Source: Sphingomonadales bacterium | GTDB lineage: Bacteria > Pseudomonadota > Alphaproteobacteria > Sphingomonadales > Sphingomonadaceae | Assembly: GCA_028868335.1 (NCBI GenBank) | Contig: JAGWUU010000070.1 | Span: 1 to 11,676 of the forward strand | Direction of reading: 5' to 3' | DNA: 11,676 bases | Shown: piece after piece, positions 5,222 through 11,676 of the stretch | Position numbering within the stretch: the stretch's first letter is position 1 | Layout of the letters: each line of letters opens with the position of its first letter | Made by a program: the position numbers and the translations under genes | The notes under the pieces: generated by a model | Seen by the model: only the letters and a program-made list of their open reading frames with translations | The model's database searches: none | Told to the model about the DNA's origin: nothing

Positions 5222-7230
5222 TGCCCAAGGTCACCGTTGACGGCATCGAACTCGAAGTCCCGCAGGGCGCTACCGTCCTCCAGGCGTGCGAGTTGGCGGG
5301 GAAGGAAATCCCGCGCTTCTGCTATCATGAGCGTTTGTCGATCGCAGGTAATTGCCGGATGTGCCTGGTCGAGGTTGCCCCCGGGCCGCCCAAGCCGCAG
5401 GCGTCGTGTGCGCTGCCTGCCAGCGAAGGCCAGGTGATCAAGACCGACAGCGAAATGGTCAAGAAGGCGCGCGAAGGGGTGATGGAGTTCCTGCTCATCA
5501 ACCACCCGCTGGATTGCCCGATCTGCGATCAGGGCGGCGAATGCGACCTGCAGGACCAGTCGATGGCCTATGGCCGCGGCGCCTCGCGCTTTCACGAGGC
5601 CAAGCGCGCTGTCACCGAAAAGTACATGGGGCCGCTGATCAAGACCACGATGACGCGATGCATCCAGTGCACGCGCTGCGTGCGCTTCAGCGAGGAAGTG
5701 GCCGGGGTCGACGAAATCGGCGCGCTCTATCGCGGCGAGAATATGCAGATCACCACCTATCTGGAACAGGCCGCCAAGCACGAGCTGTCGGCCAACGTGA
5801 TCGACCTGTGCCCGGTCGGCGCGCTGACCAGCGGGCCTTATGCGTTCGAGGCGCGGCCGTGGGAATTGAAGAAGACGCTGTCGATCGACGTGTCCGACGC
5901 GCTCGGCTCCAACATCCGCCTCGATAGCCGGGGCCGCGAGGTGCTGCGTATCCTGCCGCGCTTCAACGATGACGTGAACGAGGAATGGCTGTCCGACAAG
6001 GGCCGCTACATGGTCGACGGGCTGACCCGCCGCCGCCTTGACCGTCCGTGGATTCGCCGTGACGGCAAGCTGGAAGCGGCGACGTGGGGAGAAGCCTTCG
6101 CCGCCGTTGCCAAGATCAACCCGGGCAAATCGGTCGCGGTGATCGCGGGTGATCTGGTCGACTGCGAGACGATGTTCGCGGCGAAGACGCTGGCCGGGGC
6201 GCTGGGCTCCACCCTGATCGAGGGACGCCAGACCGGGCTGGACTACGATTGCTCCAACCTCGCTGCCGTCAACTTCAACTCGGGCCTGGCGGGCATAGAG
6301 GATGCTGATGCCGTGCTGGTGGTGGGCAGCCATGTCCGCTGGGAAGCCGCCGTGCTCAACCCGCGCCTGCGTAAGATTGCCAAGCGCGGGGGCAAGGTGT
6401 TCCTTATCGGGCCGGAGTGGGAAACCACCTATCCCGCGACGTTCCTTGGCACCGATCTGGGCGTGCTGAACAAGCTGCCCAAGCACGTGGCCGATGCCTT
6501 CGCCAAGGCGGAACGTCCGGCGCTGATCATCGGCGGTGCGGGGCTGGGCAAGGGCGCGCTGGGCGCGTGCCTGGCCTTTGCCGATCAGTTCAAGCTGGTG
6601 CGTGATGGCTGGAACGGCTTCAACGCGCTGCATTTCTCGGCCGCGCGCATGGGCGGGCTGATGCTGGGCTATGCGCAGAAGGGCGGGATCGCCGATCTGG
6701 TCGCAGCCAAGCCCAAGATGGTGATTTCGCTCGGCGCGGACGAGGCGGACTACGCCAAGTTCGCAGGCAGCATGATCGTCTATATCGGTCACCACGGCGA
6801 CAAGGGCGCGCACGCGGCTGACGTGGTCCTCCCTGCCGCCGCTTTCAGCGAAAAGCCGGGCACCTACGTCAACACCGAGGGCCGGGTGCAGCTCGCCGAC
6901 AAGGCGGTGTTCGCGCCGGGCGATGCGCGCGAGGATTGGACTATCCTGCGGGCAATGGCCGATGCACTGGGTGTTTCGGTCGGTTTCGACAGCTATGACC
7001 AGCTCCGCGCCATGATGGCCGCCGAAGTTCCGGCGCTGGGCCGCGAAGGACTGGCGGACTATGGCGCGCTACCCAAGGCGGCCAAGGGCGCGAAGGCCAG
7101 CGGCGAGATCGCAACCTATCCGATCAAGGACTTCTACCTCACCAACGCCATCGCCCGCGCCAGCGCGACGATGCAGCGCTGCTCGGAAGAGCTGCTGCAC
7201 GGTGTAAGCTTCGCGGAGGCTGCAGAATGA
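5221..7230 (+). CDS. nuoG: NADH-quinone oxidoreductase subunit G
   Basis: NuoG is the 75-kDa subunit. It carries much of the Fe-S chain between the NADH site and the connecting module. The product is 669 residues, close to the mitochondrial form. The N-terminal ferredoxin domain binds 2Fe-2S N1b through Cys34, Cys45, Cys48 and Cys63. The His-ligated 4Fe-4S N5 uses His95, Cys99, Cys102 and Cys108 (HPLDCPICDQGGEC). 4Fe-4S N4 uses Cys147, Cys150, Cys153 and Cys197 (RCIQCTRCVRFS, DLCPVGAL). The rest, from about residue 215, is the molybdopterin-oxidoreductase-like domain, structural in complex I. I see no extra cysteine set for cluster N7, as expected for this lineage. ATG 5221 has GAGGG at 5207-5211. 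The final codons hold GGAGG (7215-7219) for nuoH, whose ATG overlaps the stop (ATGA). Confidence 0.98.
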   Translation: MPKVTVDGIELEVPQGATVLQACELAGKEIPRFCYHERLSIAGNCRMCLVEVAPGPPKPQASCALPASEGQVIKTDSEMVKKAREGVMEFLLINHPLDCPICDQGGECDLQDQSMAYGRGASRFHEAKRAVTEKYMGPLIKTTMTRCIQCTRCVRFSEEVAGVDEIGALYRGENMQITTYLEQAAKHELSANVIDLCPVGALTSGPYAFEARPWELKKTLSIDVSDALGSNIRLDSRGREVLRILPRFNDDVNEEWLSDKGRYMVDGLTRRRLDRPWIRRDGKLEAATWGEAFAAVAKINPGKSVAVIAGDLVDCETMFAAKTLAGALGSTLIEGRQTGLDYDCSNLAAVNFNSGLAGIEDADAVLVVGSHVRWEAAVLNPRLRKIAKRGGKVFLIGPEWETTYPATFLGTDLGVLNKLPKHVADAFAKAERPALIIGGAGLGKGALGACLAFADQFKLVRDGWNGFNALHFSAARMGGLMLGYAQKGGIADLVAAKPKMVISLGADEADYAKFAGSMIVYIGHHGDKGAHAADVVLPAAAFSEKPGTYVNTEGRVQLADKAVFAPGDAREDWTILRAMADALGVSVGFDSYDQLRAMMAAEVPALGREGLADYGALPKAAKGAKASGEIATYPIKDFYLTNAIARASATMQRCSEELLHGVSFAEAAE

Positions 7231-8267
7231 CCAGCTTCTTCCAACAATGGATGCCCTACGAATGGGCCTGGGGCCTGGCCACCGTGGCGGGTATCCTGCT
7301 GATCGCCTTGCCGCTGATGCTGGCCGTGGCGATGATCATCTATGCCGACCGCAAGATCTGGGCGGCAATGGCGCTGCGGCGGGGGCCCAACGTGGTCGGG
7401 CCGTGGGGCCTGCTTCAGTCGTTCGCGGACGGATTGAAGGTATTCCTTCAGGAAACCATCGTTCCCAGCGCGTCGAACAAGGCGCTGTTCCTGATCGCGC
7501 CAATCATCACCTTCACCGTCGCGCTGATAGCCTGGGCGGTGATTCCGTTCAATTCGGGCGCGGTGCTGGCGGACATCAACGTCGGGTTGCTCTACGTCCT
7601 CGCGATCTCCTCGCTCGGGGTTTACGGGGTGATCATCGCCGGGTGGGCGTCGAACTCGAAGTATCCGTTCTTTTCGGCGATGCGCGCGAGCGCCCAGATG
7701 ATTTCCTACGAAGTGTCGATCGGGTTCATCCTGATCTGCGTGGTGATGTGGGCTGGCACGTTCAACCTCAACGCCATCGTCCGCGCGCAGGAACACCACG
7801 TCTGGATCCTCAACGGCTTCGTGTTCAACCCGCTGCTGTTCCCGATGTGGGTGATGTTCTTGATCTCGGGCATGGCCGAAACCGCCCGCGCGCCGTTCGA
7901 TCTGACCGAGGCGGAGAGCGAACTGGTCGCCGGTTACCAGACCGAATATTCAAGCATGAGCTTCGCGCTCTACTGGCTCGGCGAATATGCCAACGTCCTA
8001 TTGATGTGCGCGCTCAACGCGACGCTGTTCTGGGGCGGGTGGCTGCCGCCGATTGACTGGGCGCCGCTGTACCTCATTCCGGGGATCGTCTGGCTTCTGC
8101 TCAAGATCTTCTTCTTTTTCTTCATCTTCTCCTGGGTCAAGGCCACGGTCCCGCGCTATCGCTACGACCAGCTGATGCGCCTGGGCTGGAAGGTGTTCCT
8201 GCCGCTCTCGCTGCTGTTTGTCGTGCTGGTGAGCGGGTGGCTGATGTTCACGAGGTACGGCGTATGA
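7227..8267 (+). CDS. nuoH: NADH-quinone oxidoreductase subunit H
   Basis: NuoH (ND1-like) is the membrane subunit that closes the quinone chamber and links the peripheral arm to the proton pathway. The product is 346 residues with about eight hydrophobic helices. Conserved cytoplasmic-side motifs are YADRKIWAAMALRRGPNVVGP (near residues 39-59), the FADGLKVFLQE stretch, the acidic loop GMAETARAPFDLTEAESELVAGYQTEYSSM, and WLGEYAN. The run KIFFFFFIFSWVKATVPRYRYDQ marks the end of a late helix and its basic loop. The start is ATG 7227, overlapping the nuoG stop, with GGAGG 7 bases upstream. The stop overlaps the nuoI ATG in the same way (ATGA 8264-8267). It is a normal family member with no visible lesion. 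Confidence 0.98.
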   Translation: MTSFFQQWMPYEWAWGLATVAGILLIALPLMLAVAMIIYADRKIWAAMALRRGPNVVGPWGLLQSFADGLKVFLQETIVPSASNKALFLIAPIITFTVALIAWAVIPFNSGAVLADINVGLLYVLAISSLGVYGVIIAGWASNSKYPFFSAMRASAQMISYEVSIGFILICVVMWAGTFNLNAIVRAQEHHVWILNGFVFNPLLFPMWVMFLISGMAETARAPFDLTEAESELVAGYQTEYSSMSFALYWLGEYANVLLMCALNATLFWGGWLPPIDWAPLYLIPGIVWLLLKIFFFFFIFSWVKATVPRYRYDQLMRLGWKVFLPLSLLFVVLVSGWLMFTRYGV

Positions 8268-8749
8268 GCCCCGCTCAAATCATCAAGAGCTTCACCCTGT
8301 GGGAGTTCGTGAAGGCGCACTGGCTGACCTTGAAGTATTTCTTCAAGCCCAAGGCGACGATCAACTATCCGTTCGAGAAGAACCCGCTGAGCCCGCGCTT
8401 CCGCGGCGAGCATGCGCTGCGCCGCTATCCCAACGGCGAGGAACGCTGCATCGCCTGCAAGCTGTGCGAGGCGGTCTGTCCGGCCCAGGCGATCACCATT
8501 GAAGCCGAGCCGCGCGAGGATGGCAGCCGCCGCACCACGCGCTATGACATCGACATGACCAAGTGCATCTACTGCGGCTTCTGCCAGGAAGCCTGCCCGG
8601 TCGATGCCATCGTCGAGGGGCCGAACTTCGAATACGCGACCGAAACGCGCGAGGAACTGCTTTACGACAAGGCCAAGCTGCTGGCGAACGGGGACAAGTG
8701 GGAGCGGGCAATCGCCGCGAACCTTGAAGCCGATGCGCCGTATCGCTAG
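8264..8749 (+). CDS. nuoI: NADH-quinone oxidoreductase subunit I
   Basis: NuoI (TYKY-type, 23 kDa) is an 8Fe ferredoxin-like subunit. It binds 4Fe-4S clusters N6a and N6b and passes electrons from NuoG towards N2 in NuoB. The product is 161 residues, as in other alphaproteobacteria. The two cluster motifs are Cys62, Cys65, Cys68 and Cys72 (CIACKLCEAVCP), and Cys101, Cys104, Cys107 and Cys111 (CIYCGFCQEACP). The N-terminal amphipathic part (FVKAHWLTLKYFFKPKATINYP) lies on the membrane near NuoH. ATG 8264 was chosen because it overlaps the nuoH stop and has GAGG 8 bases upstream. An in-frame GTG at 8237 would add nine residues from inside nuoH and has no comparable signal. Confidence 0.98.
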   Translation: MSPAQIIKSFTLWEFVKAHWLTLKYFFKPKATINYPFEKNPLSPRFRGEHALRRYPNGEERCIACKLCEAVCPAQAITIEAEPREDGSRRTTRYDIDMTKCIYCGFCQEACPVDAIVEGPNFEYATETREELLYDKAKLLANGDKWERAIAANLEADAPYR

Positions 8750-8761
8750 GGGGCGCGCGCA

Positions 8762-9379
8762 ATGATCCAGGTTTTCGCCTTCTATCTGTTCGCCGCGCTC
8801 ACCTGCATCGCGGGCGCGGTGACGATCCTTGCCCGCAACCCGGTCCATTCGGTGCTGTGGCTGATCGTCGCCTTCTTCAACGCCGCCGGGCTGATGGTGC
8901 TGGCCGGCGCCGAGTTCATCGCCATGCTGCTGGTGATCGTTTACGTCGGCGCGGTCGCGGTGCTGTTTCTGTTCGTGGTGATGATGCTCGACATCGACTT
9001 TGCCGAACTGCGCGCCGGGTTCATCCGCAACTTCCCGCTCGGACTGCTTCTGGCGGTGGTCCTGCTGGTCGAACTGGGCGTCGGGATCGGCGCCTGGAGC
9101 GTCGGCGGCATCAAGCTGGGAACGCCGGACGGAACCGCTGCCGTGCCGCAGGGCGCCTCGAACATCGAGGCGATCGGGCTGCTGCTCTACAGCAAATACC
9201 TGTTCCTGTTCGAAGCGGCGGGCGTGCTGCTGCTGGTCGCGATGGTCGGCGCGATCGTGCTGACTCACCGCAAGCGGACGGGCGTGCGTGGACAGAACGT
9301 CTCGCGCCAGGTTGCGCGCCGACCGGGTGAGGCAACCGTCAACGTCAAGCCCGAGATCGGGCAGGGGGTGTCGCTGTGA
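8762..9379 (+). CDS. nuoJ: NADH-quinone oxidoreductase subunit J
   Basis: NuoJ (ND6-like) is a five-helix membrane subunit that helps couple quinone reduction to ion movement. The product is 205 residues. The third helix contains the family's hallmark segment MLLVIVYVGAVAVLFLFVVMML, with Tyr61 at the conserved position of the pi-bulge helix and Glu51 just before it. The fifth helix (about residues 151-168) is followed by a roughly 35-residue polar tail, normal for alphaproteobacteria. The ribosome site AGGGGGC (8748-8754) overlaps the nuoI stop codon, and 12 bases separate the two genes. The stop overlaps the nuoK GTG start (GTGA 9376-9379). Confidence 0.97.
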   Translation: MIQVFAFYLFAALTCIAGAVTILARNPVHSVLWLIVAFFNAAGLMVLAGAEFIAMLLVIVYVGAVAVLFLFVVMMLDIDFAELRAGFIRNFPLGLLLAVVLLVELGVGIGAWSVGGIKLGTPDGTAAVPQGASNIEAIGLLLYSKYLFLFEAAGVLLLVAMVGAIVLTHRKRTGVRGQNVSRQVARRPGEATVNVKPEIGQGVSL

Positions 9380-9681
9380 TCGGTATCGGCCACTATGTCA
9401 CGGTCAGCTCGATCCTGTTCGTGCTGGGCGTGTTGGGGATTTTCCTCAACCGCAAGAACGTGATCATCCTGCTGATGGCGATCGAGCTGATCCTGCTGGC
9501 GGTCAACATCAACCTGGTGGCCTTTTCCAGCTACCTGCATGACCTGACCGGGCAGATTTTCGCCATGTTCGTGCTGACCGTCGCCGCTGGCGAGGCGGCT
9601 GTCGGGCTGGCGATCCTCGTCATCTATTTCCGTGATCGCGGCACCATCGCGGTCGACGACGTCCACAACCTGAAGGGGTAA
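9376..9681 (+). CDS. nuoK: NADH-quinone oxidoreductase subunit K
   Basis: NuoK (ND4L-like) is a three-helix membrane subunit. Its two buried glutamates form part of the ion pathway. The product is 101 residues, the standard length. Glu37 (MAIELILLAVNINLVAF) and Glu73 (VAAGEAAVGLAILV) match the two essential membrane glutamates known in E. coli NuoK (36 and 72). It starts with GTG 9376, coupled to the nuoJ stop, with a purine-rich AGGGGG upstream at about 9364-9369. The stop TAA lies at 9679-9681, just before nuoL. Confidence 0.97.
   Translation: MIGIGHYVTVSSILFVLGVLGIFLNRKNVIILLMAIELILLAVNINLVAFSSYLHDLTGQIFAMFVLTVAAGEAAVGLAILVIYFRDRGTIAVDDVHNLKG
9673..9678 (+). promoter_or_regulatory. Ribosome binding site bearing on the nuoL start
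   Basis: AAGGGG, embedded in the last codons of nuoK, lies 10 bases before GTG 9689 and 4 bases before GTG 9683. The spacing favours 9689. The two choices differ by two residues only, and neither start is ATG. Confidence 0.5.
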
Positions 9682-9688
9682 GGTGCCA

Positions 9689-11676
9689 GTGGATCCGATC
9701 CTCTTCATCGTCTTCCTGCCGCTGCTCGCCGCGATAGTCGCGGGGCTGGGCAACCGCGCGCTGGGCAATCTCGCCGCCAAGGCGGTGACGACCGGCGCGC
9801 TGTTCATCGCCTGCGTGCTGTCATGGCCGATCTTCCTCAGCTTCCTGGGCGGGCATGCCGAGGCGCATGTCGTGCCAGTGATGCAGTGGGTGCAATCGGG
9901 CGCGTTGAAGTTCGACTGGGCGCTGCGGGTCGACACGCTGACGGCAGTGATGCTGGTCGTGGTCACCTCGGTGTCGGCGCTGGTCCACCTCTATTCGTGG
10001 GGCTACATGGACGAGGACCCGGACCAGCCGCGGTTCTTCGCCTACCTCAGCCTGTTCACCTTCGCCATGCTGATGCTGGTGACGGCGGACAACCTGGTGC
10101 AGATGTTCTTCGGATGGGAGGGGGTGGGCCTCGCCTCGTACCTGTTGATCGGGTTCTGGTTCAAGAAGCCCAGCGCCAGCGCCGCCGCGATCAAGGCCTT
10201 CGTGGTCAACCGGGTCGGCGACCTTGGCTTCATGCTCGGCATCTTCGGCACGTTCCTGGTGTTCAACACCGTCTCGATCCCCGAGATTCTGGTCCGCGCA
10301 CCCAGCATGGCCGGATCGACGATCCATTTCCTGGGCATGGAATGGAGCACGATGACAATCCTGTGCGTGCTCCTGTTCATCGGGGCGATGGGCAAGTCGG
10401 CGCAATTGGGCCTCCACACCTGGCTGCCCGACGCGATGGAAGGTCCGACCCCGGTTTCGGCGCTGATCCACGCCGCGACAATGGTGACGGCGGGCGTGTT
10501 CATGGTTTGCCGCCTGTCGCCGATGTTCGCGGTCAGCCCGGCGGCGATGGCCTTCGTCACGGTGATCGGCGCCTGCACCCTGTTCTTCGCCGCGACGATC
10601 GGCACGACCCAGTGGGACATCAAGCGGGTGATCGCCTATTCGACCTGTTCGCAGCTGGGCTATATGTTCGTTGCCGCGGGCGTCGGCGCGCCGGGCGCGG
10701 CGATGTTCCACCTGTTCACCCACGCCTTCTTCAAGGCGCTGCTGTTCCTGGGCGCGGGCTCTGTGATCCACGCCATGCACCACGAACAGGACATGCGTTT
10801 CTATGGTGGGCTTTGGAAGAAGATCCCGTGGACGTTTGCCGCAATGATAGCCGGGACACTGGCGATCACCGGGGTCGGCCTGGTCGACGTGTTCGGCTTT
10901 GCCGGGTTCTATTCCAAGGATTCGATCCTCGAGGCGGCCTATGCCTCGGCCAGTGAAAGTGGGCGGTTCGGGTTCTACATGGGGATCATCGCCGCGCTGC
11001 TGACCAGCTTTTATTCGTGGCGGCTCGTCTTCCTGACCTTCTTCGGCAAGCCGCGCTGGGCCGCCTCGGAGCATGTCCAGCATGCCGTCCACGACGATCA
11101 CCACGGACACGGCGATCATGCGCATGGCCACGGCCATCATGACGACGGCACCGCAGGATACCATCCGCATGAAAGCCCGCTGTCGATGCTGATCCCGCTG
11201 GGGCTGCTGTCGCTGGGCGCGATATTCGCTGGCGTGATCTTCAGCCACGCCTTCATAAGCGAAGGTTCGGGCGAGTTCTGGAAGGGCAGCGTCGCCTTTG
11301 CAGAGGAGCTGATCCACCACATGCACGGCGTGCCGACATGGGTGAAGTGGGCGCCGTTCGCGGTCATGCTCACCGGGTTCCTGACCGCCTGGCAGTTCTA
11401 TATTCGCAGCCCCGGCACTCCGGCCAAGGTGGCGCAGCAGCTCGGCGGCCTGTACCGCTTCGTTTACAACAAGTGGTACTTCGACGAGCTCTACGACCGG
11501 ATCTTCGTCAAGCCCGCCTTCTGGCTGGGCGAGAAGTTCTGGAAGTGGGGCGATATCGGCCTCATCGACCGTTTCGGCCCCAATGGCGCCGCCTGGATCG
11601 TGGCGCAGGGCAGCCGCGGGGCGCAGCGGTTCCAGACGGGCTACCTCTACAGTTATGCGCTGGTGATGCTGCTGGG
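9689..11676 (+). CDS. nuoL: NADH-quinone oxidoreductase subunit L, 3'-partial
   Basis: NuoL (ND5-like) is the distal antiporter-like membrane subunit of complex I. I read 662 codons from GTG 9689 with no stop or frameshift, and the window then ends inside the gene, probably near its C-terminus. Charged residues of the ion pathway are visible: Glu144 (FGWEGVGLASY), Lys236 (GAMGKSAQLGLHTWLPDAMEG), His261 (IHAATMVTAG), Lys312 (DIKRVIAYST), Lys349 (HAFFKALLF), and Lys410-Asp411 (GFYSKD). A polar loop at residues 462-494 holds 13 histidines, alternating with Gly/Asp, ahead of HESPLSMLIPLG. The C-terminal part from about residue 600 (FVYNKWYFDELYD onward) is the usual run-up to the lateral helix and last membrane helix. 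GTG 9683 is an alternative start, two residues longer. Confidence 0.96.
   Translation, partial: MDPILFIVFLPLLAAIVAGLGNRALGNLAAKAVTTGALFIACVLSWPIFLSFLGGHAEAHVVPVMQWVQSGALKFDWALRVDTLTAVMLVVVTSVSALVHLYSWGYMDEDPDQPRFFAYLSLFTFAMLMLVTADNLVQMFFGWEGVGLASYLLIGFWFKKPSASAAAIKAFVVNRVGDLGFMLGIFGTFLVFNTVSIPEILVRAPSMAGSTIHFLGMEWSTMTILCVLLFIGAMGKSAQLGLHTWLPDAMEGPTPVSALIHAATMVTAGVFMVCRLSPMFAVSPAAMAFVTVIGACTLFFAATIGTTQWDIKRVIAYSTCSQLGYMFVAAGVGAPGAAMFHLFTHAFFKALLFLGAGSVIHAMHHEQDMRFYGGLWKKIPWTFAAMIAGTLAITGVGLVDVFGFAGFYSKDSILEAAYASASESGRFGFYMGIIAALLTSFYSWRLVFLTFFGKPRWAASEHVQHAVHDDHHGHGDHAHGHGHHDDGTAGYHPHESPLSMLIPLGLLSLGAIFAGVIFSHAFISEGSGEFWKGSVAFAEELIHHMHGVPTWVKWAPFAVMLTGFLTAWQFYIRSPGTPAKVAQQLGGLYRFVYNKWYFDELYDRIFVKPAFWLGEKFWKWGDIGLIDRFGPNGAAWIVAQGSRGAQRFQTGYLYSYALVMLL

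Noticed and set aside
5185..6813. A 542-codon minus-strand frame opposite nuoG
   Set aside because: It runs opposite nuoG, which carries complete N1b, N4 and N5 ligand sets. The minus frame has no start signal or family resemblance.
5860..7230. NuoG C-terminal domain as an active molybdopterin enzyme
   Set aside because: The domain is a retained structural relic in complex I; its position after N1b/N4/N5 is normal for NuoG.
9821..11326. A 501-codon minus-strand frame opposite nuoL
   Set aside because: The continuous nuoL frame with its conserved ion-pathway residues explains this stretch; the antisense protein is His/Arg/Gln-rich low complexity.

Overview
This window is one stretch of a nuo operon, which encodes the proton-pumping NADH:quinone oxidoreductase (respiratory complex I). 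Every gene lies on the + strand, in the order nuoB (5' cut by the window edge), nuoC, nuoD, a small NTF2/SnoaL-like gene, nuoE, nuoF, nuoG, nuoH, nuoI, nuoJ, nuoK and nuoL (3' cut by the window edge). The sequence is GC-rich. NuoC and NuoD are separate proteins, NuoG is of the short mitochondrial-like type, and the subunit sequences look alphaproteobacterial. The two intergenic palindromic repeats (CGTCACCC...GGGTCC... type) and the tails and insertions in NuoC and NuoL suggest a sphingomonad (Sphingomonadales: Novosphingobium/Sphingomonas/Erythrobacter-like). That placement comes from pattern recognition, not from a search.

Layout. 1-2616 holds nuoB, nuoC and nuoD, the quinone-reducing connecting module (cluster N2 and the quinone pocket). 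2616-2951 holds a 111-residue NTF2-like protein that is not a core complex I subunit; its start overlaps the nuoD stop. 2952-3068 is a non-coding gap filled by a GC-rich double-hairpin repeat. 3069-5033 holds nuoE and nuoF, the NADH-oxidising FMN/Fe-S module. 5034-5220 is a second gap filled by a longer double-hairpin repeat of the same design. 5221-7230 is nuoG, the Fe-S wire. 7227-11676 holds nuoH, nuoI, nuoJ, nuoK and nuoL: membrane subunits plus the 8Fe ferredoxin-like NuoI. No rRNA, tRNA, CRISPR array, insertion sequence or convincing promoter or terminator was seen.

How it works together. NADH is oxidised at FMN in NuoF. Electrons run through Fe-S clusters in NuoE/F/G/I to N2 in NuoB and reduce quinone in the NuoB/NuoD/NuoH cavity. 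This drives ion movement through NuoH, J, K and L. Most junctions are tightly coupled (TGATG, ATGA or GTGA overlaps), as expected for stoichiometric assembly. The two repeat-filled gaps break this pattern and bracket exactly nuoE-nuoF.

Points of most interest: the NTF2-like gene inside the operon; the paired palindromic repeats, each crossed by a small open frame that starts on the upstream gene's stop codon and ends on or just inside the next gene; a roughly 100-residue Ala/Pro/Lys-rich tail on NuoC; and a loop in NuoL with 13 histidines in 33 residues. The core operon itself is ordinary. I found no wholly new multi-gene system.
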